From Candidatus Sulfopaludibacter sp. SbA3 (lineage in GTDB: Bacteria > Acidobacteriota > Terriglobia > Bryobacterales > Bryobacteraceae), in assembly GCA_945890485.1 (NCBI GenBank), contig CAMDCN010000002.1, forward strand, positions 1 to 64,000: a stretch of DNA of 64,000 nt. Direction: 5' to 3'. The notes below the pieces were generated by a model. That model had not been told where the DNA came from. It ran no database searches and worked only from the letters and a program-made list of their open reading frames with translations. Both the position numbers and the translations under genes were made by a program. This document shows, piece by piece, positions 42,432-50,712 of this stretch; position 1 is the stretch's first letter, and every line of letters starts with the position of its first letter.

Positions 42432-43687
42432 CCTTCGTGGAACGCGGCGCCCTGCGGGCGTATCAACTCGAGCGACTTCGCGAACTGCGTGACGCTCTGG
42501 TTCCCGCCAACGCGTTTTACTCTTCCCGCTTGCCCGGCGAAATCGCTTCGCTGGAGGCATACTCCGCCGCTGTCCCGTTCACGACCAAATCGGAACTCGT
42601 CGCCGATCAGGTGGCCCATCCGCCGTTCGGTTCCAACCACACCTGCCCCCGCTCCGCCTACACGCGCTTTTGCCAAACGTCCGGCACGACAGGCCGTCCG
42701 CTGCGCTGGCTCGATACGACGGAAAGCTGGGACTGGATGCTGGATTGCTGGGCGAGGGTGTTCACTTCAGCCGGAGTTGGCGCCGGCGATCGCGTCTTCT
42801 TCGCCTTCTCCTTCGGTCCATTCCTTGGCTTTTGGACCGCCTTCGATTCCGCGGTGCGCCTTGGTTGCCTCGCGATTCCTGGCGGCGGCATGACCAGCAC
42901 AGCCCGTTTGCGGACGCTGGTCGATAGCCAGGCGGAGGTCCTCTGCTGCACGCCCACTTACGCCATTCGCCTTGCGGAGGTCGCCCGCGAGGAAGGCGTC
43001 GATCTGGCGGCTGGCGCCGTGCGGAAGGTTATTGTCGCCGGCGAGCCTGGCGGCAGCGTATCGGGCACCCGGGCTCTTCTCGAATCGCTATGGCCCGGCG
43101 CGCGCATCATGGACCATCACGGCATGACGGAGACCGGGCCCGTGAGTTACGAGTGTCCGGTCAACCCTCGGGTCCTCCACATTATGGAGGATCAGTTCTT
43201 CGCCGAGATCGTCGATCCCTCGTCCGGCCAACCTCTTTTGGATGGCGCACCCGGCGAGCTTGTTCTCACAAACCTGGGGCGCATCGCCGCGCCGGTGCTT
43301 CGCTATCGCACCGGCGATCTGGTCCAACCCGCTCCGGCCGGCCGCTGCTCCTGCGGTAGCCTCGACCTGGCTCTGCCCGGCGGCATCCTCGCCCGCTGCG
43401 ACGATATGGTGGTCATCCGCGGCGTGAATATTTACCCGAGCGCCATCGAAGACGTGGTTCGCGCTTGCGGCGGCATCGCCGAGTACCGCGTGGAGATCGC
43501 CGCCGTACGCTCCATGGACGAACTGCGCTTGCAGATCGAACCCGCCCCGGACGCTCCGGCCGGTCTGGTCCACCGTCTCGAAACGGCGCTTCGGGACGCT
43601 TTCGGCCTGCGCATCCCGATTGAGACCGCCACGTCCGGATCGCTGCCTCGCTTCGAAATGAAGTCCAAGCGCTGGGTTCGCGTGTAG
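42428..43687 (+). CDS. Phenylacetate-CoA ligase-family adenylating enzyme
   Basis: A 419-residue AMP-forming enzyme. The P-loop is FCQTSGTTGRPL (about 79-90), the adenine motif HHGMTETGPVSYEC (about 234-247), the hinge YRTGDLVQPA and the C-terminal domain MVVIRGVNIYPSAIEDVV are all intact, so it is probably active, unlike the variant at 30273. The likely substrate is an aryl or small carboxylic acid. Translationally coupled to the thioesterase; the antiporter follows after 3 bp. Confidence 0.9.
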   Translation: MTFVERGALRAYQLERLRELRDALVPANAFYSSRLPGEIASLEAYSAAVPFTTKSELVADQVAHPPFGSNHTCPRSAYTRFCQTSGTTGRPLRWLDTTESWDWMLDCWARVFTSAGVGAGDRVFFAFSFGPFLGFWTAFDSAVRLGCLAIPGGGMTSTARLRTLVDSQAEVLCCTPTYAIRLAEVAREEGVDLAAGAVRKVIVAGEPGGSVSGTRALLESLWPGARIMDHHGMTETGPVSYECPVNPRVLHIMEDQFFAEIVDPSSGQPLLDGAPGELVLTNLGRIAAPVLRYRTGDLVQPAPAGRCSCGSLDLALPGGILARCDDMVVIRGVNIYPSAIEDVVRACGGIAEYRVEIAAVRSMDELRLQIEPAPDAPAGLVHRLETALRDAFGLRIPIETATSGSLPRFEMKSKRWVRV

Positions 43688-43690
43688 CCA

Positions 43691-44989
43691 ATGACCGCCT
43701 CGCCCGTGAGCGCTCACGTCGAAAACGTCCTACTGATCGTCCTGATTCAGCTAGCCATCATAATCGCCGCTGCCCGGCTTTCCGGCCTGCTCTTCCGCCG
43801 TATGGGGCAGCCGCAGGTGTGCGGGGAAATTGCGGCCGGGCTCCTGCTGGGCCCGTCTGTTTTCGGCCGTTTCTTTCCTGAGGTCTCCGCCCGTGTCTTC
43901 GACGCTTCCGTCAACCAGGTCTTCAGCATCATGAGCCAACTTGGCCTGATCCTGTTGATGTTCCTGATTGGGCTGGAATTCGAGTTCGGCCACCTTCGGG
44001 ACAATCGCCGCACGGCCATTTTCGTCTCGCTCGCCGGGATCCTGCTGCCGTTCTCGCTCGGCATGGGTCTCGGCTACTACCTCCATGGCAGCCTCGGCCT
44101 CACTGGTAATTGGGTTTATTTTGCTCTCTTCATGGCCACGGCAATGTCGATTACAGCCATCCCCATCCTCGGCCGGATCATGATCGAGCTCAAAATGAAC
44201 CGCTCGATGATCGGTTCCATTACGATCTCGAGCGCCGCCATCGACGACGCAGCCGGATGGATTCTGCTCGCGCTGGTGACGGCGATTTCGCAATCGAATT
44301 TCGAGCCCTGGCGATTCGCCCGCATGATCGCCGCCGTCCTTGCCTTTGGCCTGTTCATGGTCCTCGCCGTCCGCCCTTTGGCCGTCCGGTGGATCCGCCG
44401 CGCTCTCGATCGCAACGAAGGAACGCTCTCGCTGACCGCGCTCGCCGGCGTGCTCATCGCCATCATCCTCTCCGCGATCAGCACCAACCTTATCGGCATC
44501 TTCTCTATCTTCGGCGCGTTCCTCTTTGGGGCCGTCCTCCACGATCAAGCCGAATTCGTTGCGGCGGTCCGCGCCAAGATCAGCGACTTCGTCACGGTTT
44601 TCTTTTTGCCGATCTTTTTCACTTACACTGGCCTGCGAACCGACATCGGCACCATGACGGGTCTCGACCTGTGGTTGATGTGCGGCCTCGTTCTATTTGC
44701 CGCCATGGCCGGCAAACTTGGTGGCTGCTCGCTTGCCGCCCGGTGGAGCGGCCTCTCCTGGCGCGATTCGGCCAAAATCGGCGTCATGATGAATACCCGG
44801 GCCCTGATGGAACTGATCGTCGTGAACATCGGCTTCGACCTCGGCGTCATTCCCCGCAGCGTCTTTTTCATGCTCGTGTTCATGGCAATTGTCACGACCT
44901 ACATCACCGTGCCGCTGTTGCGACTGCTCGGCCCGGAATCACCGGACAGCCCCCTGGACGCTTCGCTATCTCCCGCTCGCCCGGTGTGA
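43691..44989 (+). CDS. Cation:proton antiporter (CPA2/Kef type)
   Basis: A 432-residue membrane protein with about 12-13 helices of the Na_H_Exchanger family. Signature regions are GQPQVCGEIAAGLLLGPSVFGRF, a conserved acidic helix around SSAAIDDAAGWILLA (Asp-Asp) and SGLSWRDSAKIGVMMNTRALMELIVVNIGFDLGVI. It exchanges Na+ or K+ for H+. It lies 3 bp after the CoA ligase, so it shares the transcript, though whether it exports a product or is a passenger is unclear. Confidence 0.9.
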   Translation: MTASPVSAHVENVLLIVLIQLAIIIAAARLSGLLFRRMGQPQVCGEIAAGLLLGPSVFGRFFPEVSARVFDASVNQVFSIMSQLGLILLMFLIGLEFEFGHLRDNRRTAIFVSLAGILLPFSLGMGLGYYLHGSLGLTGNWVYFALFMATAMSITAIPILGRIMIELKMNRSMIGSITISSAAIDDAAGWILLALVTAISQSNFEPWRFARMIAAVLAFGLFMVLAVRPLAVRWIRRALDRNEGTLSLTALAGVLIAIILSAISTNLIGIFSIFGAFLFGAVLHDQAEFVAAVRAKISDFVTVFFLPIFFTYTGLRTDIGTMTGLDLWLMCGLVLFAAMAGKLGGCSLAARWSGLSWRDSAKIGVMMNTRALMELIVVNIGFDLGVIPRSVFFMLVFMAIVTTYITVPLLRLLGPESPDSPLDASLSPARPV

Positions 44990-44995
44990 TAGCAT
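44990..44995 (+). promoter_or_regulatory. Putative -10 element (TAGCAT)
   Basis: TAGCAT ends 10 nt before the ATG at 45006 and no Shine-Dalgarno is seen, giving at most a few nucleotides of leader. It overlaps the antiporter stop codon. Confidence 0.35.
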
Positions 44996-45005
44996 TCCCT
45001 CAAAA

Positions 45006-46955
45006 ATGAAAGGATTTTTCCTTTTCTCGCTGCCCCTTTGTTTAGCACTGGGCGCCGACCCTGTTCAACACCGCCTGCCTATCGCCGCCGCCATCTATCC
45101 GATGGGGGCGCAGCCCGGCGCCACATTTGAAGCCGAGGTCCTCGGCGAACATCTCGACCGCGCTAAATCTGTCCTCTTCCATCATCCCGGCGCCTCCGCC
45201 GAGATCCTCTCGGTTGAGCCGACCCGCCTCCGCCTTCGCATCAACGTTGCGAAATCCGCCTCCTTCGGGCAGCATCCCTTCCACATCGTCACTCCACGCG
45301 GCGCCAGCGGCCCACTCCTCCTCCGCGTCAGCGACCAGCCTCGCGTCCTCGAAAACGAACCGAACTCCATCGCTTCGCAAGCCCAATCCGTCCCCATCCC
45401 ATCCACCGTCATGGGCCGTCTGAACGTCGACGGCGACTTCGACTTCTATAAGTTTCGCGTCGAGAAGGGTTCCCGCTGGATTTTTGATCTCCGCTCCTCC
45501 CGCAACGGCAACAGTCTCGATGCGGCGATTTTCCTCCTCAGCGCCGACGGCGCCAAAATCGACTACAACGAGGAACGCTTCATTTGGGATCCCTTCCTGA
45601 CGCACCAGTTCGCCGAAGCTGGCGAGTACATCCTGGTCGTGCAGCCTACCCACGTCCGGCTCGACCCGTCCTTCGCCTACGAATTGGACATCCGCCAGGC
45701 GCCGCATCTGGATACCGTCTCCCCGCTGGTCATTCCGCCCGGTGTCGACCAGGAAGTGACGCTGATTGGTGAGGGTCTCTATGGTGAAGCCCGGTTGGAG
45801 GGCGCCGAGGGGGCTATCCTCGCGATGGAAGGGAATTCCGCCCGCGCGCGTCTACGCGTCCCTGCATCCACCCCCAACGGCCCCATCGAACTCACGCTTC
45901 TGTCTCCCGGCGGCCGCTCCAACCCGGTCGAACTGCTCGTTGATTCCACCCCCCGGCACCCCGGTGGCGACCGGATCTCGCCCCCCACGTCCATCACCGG
46001 CGTCGCCAAGTACCGCCAGCCGGATCTCTACCGCTTTACTGCCCAGGCCGGGCAAACTCTCGTCTTTGAAGTCCGCGGGCATCGCTTCGGCTCCCCGGTC
46101 GATCTCACGATGCGCCTGCTGGATTCAGCGGGCAAGCAGGTCGTCCTCAACGACGACTTTACGTTCGCGGGCGGCAAGTTCTACCAGCGCGACCCCCGCA
46201 TCATGCACACGTTCAAAGAGGCCGGCGAATACGCCGTGGAGCTGCGCAACATCGTACAGGTGAATGGCGAGCGCGCCCCCTATCAACTCCTCGTCCGTCC
46301 GCCGCAGCCCTCCTATACACTCCAACTCTCGAACGAGCGGCCCCACGTCAATGCCGGTGGCGAAGCGAAGTGGACGATCTCCGCTCAGCGCCTGGACGGC
46401 CACAAAGAGCCCATCGCCGTCAGCCTCTCCGGCCTCCCGGACGGCATCACCGCTGAGCCAGTCACTATTGCTTCCGGGAAGAACGACGCGGCCTTCCTCC
46501 TTCGCGCCACCGGCAAGCCCGGCACGGCCGGATTCGTCAAAGTGAAGAGCGATGGCCAACACGCATGGCGCTCGGTTCGCGTCAACAGCGGCGGCGGCGA
46601 AGGCGCAGCGTTCACTCGCGTCGACCAAGCCCTCGTCACCATTAGCGAAAAGCCGAGCTTCTCCCTCGAAGCCCAGGCGACGAACGTCAACGTCCCCCGC
46701 GGCGGCTCCGCCATCATCCCGATCGCCATTCGCCGCGAGAAGGAGTTTCAGACCCCGATCGCCTTCGCCGCTGAAAACCTCCCCTCCGGCGTCACCCTCG
46801 AAGCCATCAGCGCCCCCGCCGATGCTGCTCTCGTCCAATTGAAGATCACCGCTTCGGCCGACGCGGTTTTAGGACGCGCCCCCCGCGTCGCCATCCTCGG
46901 CAATGCCGCCGGGGAATCTCACGAAGCTCCCAAAATTACCGTGCAGGTGGATTAA
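45006..46955 (+). CDS. Exported PPC-domain (pre-peptidase C-terminal) beta-rich protein
   Basis: A 649-residue secreted protein with a signal peptide (1-16). It carries at least two PPC-type beta domains (FDFYKFRVEKGSRWIFDLRSSRNG and RQPDLYRFTAQAGQTLVFEVRGHRFG) plus Ig-like segments (TLIGEGLYGEARLEG). It has no protease domain. Such proteins are regularly encoded beside DUF1549/DUF1553 and DUF1501 proteins in Planctomycetes, Verrucomicrobia and Acidobacteria. Its TAA overlaps the next ATG (TAATG). Confidence 0.85.
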   Translation: MKGFFLFSLPLCLALGADPVQHRLPIAAAIYPMGAQPGATFEAEVLGEHLDRAKSVLFHHPGASAEILSVEPTRLRLRINVAKSASFGQHPFHIVTPRGASGPLLLRVSDQPRVLENEPNSIASQAQSVPIPSTVMGRLNVDGDFDFYKFRVEKGSRWIFDLRSSRNGNSLDAAIFLLSADGAKIDYNEERFIWDPFLTHQFAEAGEYILVVQPTHVRLDPSFAYELDIRQAPHLDTVSPLVIPPGVDQEVTLIGEGLYGEARLEGAEGAILAMEGNSARARLRVPASTPNGPIELTLLSPGGRSNPVELLVDSTPRHPGGDRISPPTSITGVAKYRQPDLYRFTAQAGQTLVFEVRGHRFGSPVDLTMRLLDSAGKQVVLNDDFTFAGGKFYQRDPRIMHTFKEAGEYAVELRNIVQVNGERAPYQLLVRPPQPSYTLQLSNERPHVNAGGEAKWTISAQRLDGHKEPIAVSLSGLPDGITAEPVTIASGKNDAAFLLRATGKPGTAGFVKVKSDGQHAWRSVRVNSGGGEGAAFTRVDQALVTISEKPSFSLEAQATNVNVPRGGSAIIPIAIRREKEFQTPIAFAAENLPSGVTLEAISAPADAALVQLKITASADAVLGRAPRVAILGNAAGESHEAPKITVQVD

Positions 46956-49348
46956 TGCGTTTACTTACCGGACTCCTCGCCGTCTCCCTCTGGGCCGCCC
47001 CAGCAAAGTTGAAGATCACGCCGGAAAACCCACTCCTGTTCGGTCAAGGGTCTAAGCAACGCCTCGTCGTCACCGCGGAGTATCCCGACGGTACCGCGAA
47101 AGAGGTTACTGCCGAAGCCGCATTCACCGCCACGGGCAAAGCAGCCAGCATCGACCCCCAAGGCATGGTCACCGCTGTCTCGAATGGGGGCAGCCCCATC
47201 CGCGTCACTTGGCAGGGGCAAACCGCGACAACCACCGCTCTGGTTCAGCGCGCGGATGCGCCTATCCCCCGCAGCTTCGCCGGAGACATTCTGTCGATTC
47301 TCACGAAGTACGGCTGCAACGGCGGTTCCTGCCACGGTGCTCTCAACGGCAAGAATGGCTTCAAGCTCTCGCTGTTCGGCTTCGAATCGGAACCCGATTA
47401 CGCCATGATCGCCACGGCCCACGAAGGCCGCCGCGTGAATCGTACCGACCCTGAAAAGAGCCTGCTGCTCCTGAAGCCCACCATGGGCCCCACCCCCCAC
47501 GGCGGCGGTAAGCTGTTCTCGTCGAAATCGCCGGACTATCAGGCCCTCCTCGCCTGGCTCCGCGACGGCGCTCCCCGCGACCTGAAGCACGAACGGAAGA
47601 TGACCGCCCTCCGCGTCACCCCCGAACTGCTCACGCTCACCGGCAAGGACGCCTCTCGGAAGCTACTTGTCACCGCCCGCTTCGATGACGGCGCCGAGGC
47701 CGACGTTACCCACCTCGTGAAGTTCTCGACGAACAACGATTCCATCGCCTCCATCAACGCCGCCGGCATCGTCAAAGCAGAGCGCGGCGGGGAGACGGCC
47801 ATCGTTGTCCGTGGCCCCGGGGTGGCTGGCGTCGCTAAGGTCGCCGTGGTCATCGAACCCCGCAACGTCCCGCTTCTCCCGGTCAGCAACCTGATCGACG
47901 ATCACATTAACGCCAAGCTGAAGCGGTTGCAGATTCCGCCATCCGCCCCGGCAGACGATGCGACGTTCCTCCGTCGCGTCTACCTCGACGTCATCGGCAC
48001 GATTCCCACCTCCGCTGAAGCCCGCGCCTTCCTTTCGAGCAAGGATCCGGCGAAGCGTTCGAAGGTGGTCGACCAACTGCTCCGCCGGCCCGAATACGCC
48101 GAATACTGGGCCATGTACTGGGGCGACCATCTCGACAACACGAAGCAGCAGATCTACAACAAAGGCCCGTACGCCTTCACCGAGTATCTCCAGAAGCAGT
48201 TCCGCGGTAACGTCCCCTACGATCAGTTCGTGCGTTCGCTGCTGGTTTCGAGCGGTAGCATGTACGAGGTCCCGGCCACCAACTACTACCCCATCATGAA
48301 GAAGGAGCTCGACCTGGCCGAAAAGACGAGCCAGCTCTTCCTCGGCGTCTCGATTGGCTGCGCCCGTTGCCACAATCATCCGCTTGAACGCTGGAAGCAG
48401 AGCGATTTCGCCGGTCTCGCCGCCTTCTTCTCGCAGGTCCGCTACAAAGGCGGTGGCCCTCGTAACAACGAGCGCGCCCTGTTCGTCGATTTCCCGCGCC
48501 AGTTCCAGCATCCGGAAACCAAGAAGGTCTACCTTCCGAAGGCTCTCGACGGACCGCAGCTAGCCACCGAAGGCCTGGCCGACCGTCGCGAGCTCCTCGG
48601 CGAATGGGTCACCGCCAAAGACAACCCCTACTTCGCCCGCGCGATGGCCAACCGGATGTGGCGCATGTTCTTTGGCCGCGGCTTCGTTGAACCGGTCGAC
48701 GATTTCCGCGTCACCAACCCCCCGTCGAACGAACCGCTCCTCGACGCCCTCGCCAAGGACTTCGCCGCGCACAACTTCGATATCCACCACCTCATCAAGA
48801 CCATCACGATGTCGAGCGCCTACCAGCTTTCGTCGGTTCCGGTCCCCGGCAACAAGCAGGACACGATGGCCTACTCCCGCTACTACCCGAAACGGATCAG
48901 CGCCGAGCCGTTGCTCGATTCCATCTCGCTGGCCACTGCCGTTCCCGAGAAGTTCCGCGCAATGTACCCGGGCACCCGGGCCGCCGCACTGCCGGAGCCC
49001 GAAATCGAAAGCTACTTCCTTGAAGTCTTCGACCGCCCCTCCCGCCAGTTGGTTTGTGAACGAAAGAACGAACCCACGCTGAACCAAGCGCTGCACATGA
49101 TCGGCGGCGACACGGCCCATCGCAAGGTTACTGACACTGCTGGCTACGTGAAGCACGCGATCACGCAGTTCTCCGACGACGGCGCCCTGGTCGAAGAGTT
49201 CTACCTCCGCACGCTGACCCGCTTCCCCGACGCCGAAGAACTGGCCGCCGCACGCAACGCCATCCGCAAGGCTAAAGGCCGCCAGCAGGGCGCCGAAGAC
49301 GTCCTGTGGGCCCTTCTCAACACCAAAGAGTTTCTCTACAATCACTAA
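46955..49348 (+). CDS. DUF1549/DUF1553 protein with Ig-like domain and heme c motifs
   Basis: A 797-residue exported protein. After a signal peptide come Big2-like Ig domains (about 20-100 and 205-300), separated by a cytochrome-like motif CNGGSCHG (CX4CH). DUF1549 then starts near SNLIDDHINAKLKRLQIPP...FLRRVYLDVIGTIPTSAEA and contains a CARCHNHP heme motif (CxxCH). DUF1553 follows (RMFFGRGFVEPVDDFRVTNPPSNEPLLD). The set is often thought to serve extracellular electron or polymer metabolism, but biochemistry is lacking. It is coupled to the PPC gene. Confidence 0.92.
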   Translation: MRLLTGLLAVSLWAAPAKLKITPENPLLFGQGSKQRLVVTAEYPDGTAKEVTAEAAFTATGKAASIDPQGMVTAVSNGGSPIRVTWQGQTATTTALVQRADAPIPRSFAGDILSILTKYGCNGGSCHGALNGKNGFKLSLFGFESEPDYAMIATAHEGRRVNRTDPEKSLLLLKPTMGPTPHGGGKLFSSKSPDYQALLAWLRDGAPRDLKHERKMTALRVTPELLTLTGKDASRKLLVTARFDDGAEADVTHLVKFSTNNDSIASINAAGIVKAERGGETAIVVRGPGVAGVAKVAVVIEPRNVPLLPVSNLIDDHINAKLKRLQIPPSAPADDATFLRRVYLDVIGTIPTSAEARAFLSSKDPAKRSKVVDQLLRRPEYAEYWAMYWGDHLDNTKQQIYNKGPYAFTEYLQKQFRGNVPYDQFVRSLLVSSGSMYEVPATNYYPIMKKELDLAEKTSQLFLGVSIGCARCHNHPLERWKQSDFAGLAAFFSQVRYKGGGPRNNERALFVDFPRQFQHPETKKVYLPKALDGPQLATEGLADRRELLGEWVTAKDNPYFARAMANRMWRMFFGRGFVEPVDDFRVTNPPSNEPLLDALAKDFAAHNFDIHHLIKTITMSSAYQLSSVPVPGNKQDTMAYSRYYPKRISAEPLLDSISLATAVPEKFRAMYPGTRAAALPEPEIESYFLEVFDRPSRQLVCERKNEPTLNQALHMIGGDTAHRKVTDTAGYVKHAITQFSDDGALVEEFYLRTLTRFPDAEELAAARNAIRKAKGRQQGAEDVLWALLNTKEFLYNH

Positions 49349-49363
49349 CGCCGGAGCAATACG

Positions 49364-50653
49364 ATGAAAATTACGAACCAGACCGACATCTTTGGACGCC
49401 GCGACTTCCTCCGCATCGGCTCGCTCGGCGTCGGCGGCCTCTCCATCGCCAATGCCCTCCGCGCCGCCAAAGACGCCAAGAAGAAGGACATTAGCTGCAT
49501 CCTGCTCTGGCAAAGCGGCGGCTCGCCGCAGCTCGACACCTTCGACATGAAGCCGGACGCGCCGTCGGAGATCCGCGGCGAGTTCAAGCCCATCCCCACC
49601 AACGTCCCGGGACTGCACATCTGCGAGCATCTTCCCGAGATGGCGAAGATGATGGACAAGGTGACGGTTCTCCGCTCCGTCCGTTCGAAAGAGAACAACC
49701 ACGAACGCGCCATCAACTATCTGCTCACCGGCTACCTCCCACTGCCGACGCTGGAGTTCCCTTCGATGGGCAGCGTGATCTCGAAGCAGCTTGGGCCGAA
49801 GAATGGCCTGCCGCCCTATGTCGCAGTCCCCAACACGTTTCCTTCCTACGGAGCCGGCTACCTCGGCGGTGCCCACAATCCCTTCATCGCCGGTGACCCG
49901 AACGCGACCGGCTACCAGGTACGCGATCTCACTCTGCCGGTCGATGTCGATTGGGCCCGCGTCGAGAACCGCCGCTTCCTCGTGCAACAGATGGACTCGA
50001 AGTTCCGCAGCGTGGAGGCGAGCCCGGACTTTGCCGCCCTCGACGAGTTCTCGAAGAAGGCTTATGACCTACTGAGCTCGCCCACCGCGAAGAAGGCGTT
50101 TGATATCCAATCCGAACCAGCCGCCCTCCGGGAACGGTACGGCCGCACTCCGGTCGGCCAAGGTGCTCTGCTCGCCCGCCGGCTTGTGGAGAACGGCGTC
50201 CGCTTCGTCACCGTGGCCAAGGGTTGGCTGAACTACGACACCCACGGCGATAACTTCAATATCTGCAAGAAGGTCCTGCTGCCCGAATTTGATAAGGCCT
50301 ACGCCGCGCTGGTCACGGACCTGCATGATCGCGGCATGCTGGATTCCACACTGGTTATCGGCATGGGCGAGTTTGGCCGTACCCCGAAGATCAACGCCGA
50401 CGCCGGCCGCGACCATCACAACAAAGCGTGGTCCATTGTCCTCTCGGGAGCGGGCATGACCGGCGGCCGCATTCTTGGCGCGACGGACAAGACGGCTACG
50501 GAAGTCACGGACCTCCCGGTGGAGCCTGAGGATCTGCTGCACACCTTTTACAACATCCTCGGGGTCGATGCGAGCCACGAGTACCAGACTCCGATCGGCC
50601 GCCCGGCGAAGATCATCAACGAAGGCAAACTGATCAAGCAATTGCTGGCATAA
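49364..50653 (+). CDS. DUF1501 protein, Tat-exported
   Basis: A 429-residue sulfatase-like-fold protein of the DUF1501 family. A twin-arginine signal GRRDFLRIGSLGVGGLS is near residue 12. The body shows ISCILLWQSGGSPQLDTFDMKPD, the ERAINYLLTG segment, GEFGRTPKINADAGRDHHNKAWS and YDTHGDN, characteristic of the family. It is the third member of the PPC/DUF1549-DUF1553/DUF1501 set, with GGAG upstream of the ATG. A strong terminator follows the stop. Confidence 0.93.
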   Translation: MKITNQTDIFGRRDFLRIGSLGVGGLSIANALRAAKDAKKKDISCILLWQSGGSPQLDTFDMKPDAPSEIRGEFKPIPTNVPGLHICEHLPEMAKMMDKVTVLRSVRSKENNHERAINYLLTGYLPLPTLEFPSMGSVISKQLGPKNGLPPYVAVPNTFPSYGAGYLGGAHNPFIAGDPNATGYQVRDLTLPVDVDWARVENRRFLVQQMDSKFRSVEASPDFAALDEFSKKAYDLLSSPTAKKAFDIQSEPAALRERYGRTPVGQGALLARRLVENGVRFVTVAKGWLNYDTHGDNFNICKKVLLPEFDKAYAALVTDLHDRGMLDSTLVIGMGEFGRTPKINADAGRDHHNKAWSIVLSGAGMTGGRILGATDKTATEVTDLPVEPEDLLHTFYNILGVDASHEYQTPIGRPAKIINEGKLIKQLLA

Positions 50654-50655
50654 AC

Positions 50656-50693
50656 AAAAAAGGGGGGAGCTTCGCCGAGCGAAGCCCCCCTTT
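50656..50693. terminator. Bidirectional intrinsic terminator
   Basis: A hairpin of GGGGGG-A-GCTTCGC, loop CGA, and GCGAAGC-CCCCC (50662-50690) is flanked by AAAAAA on the left and TTTCT on the right. It lies between the DUF1501 gene and the convergent TonB receptor gene, and would end transcripts from both directions. Confidence 0.9.
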
Positions 50694-50712
50694 CTGTTTA
50701 GCCGCTCCTGTT

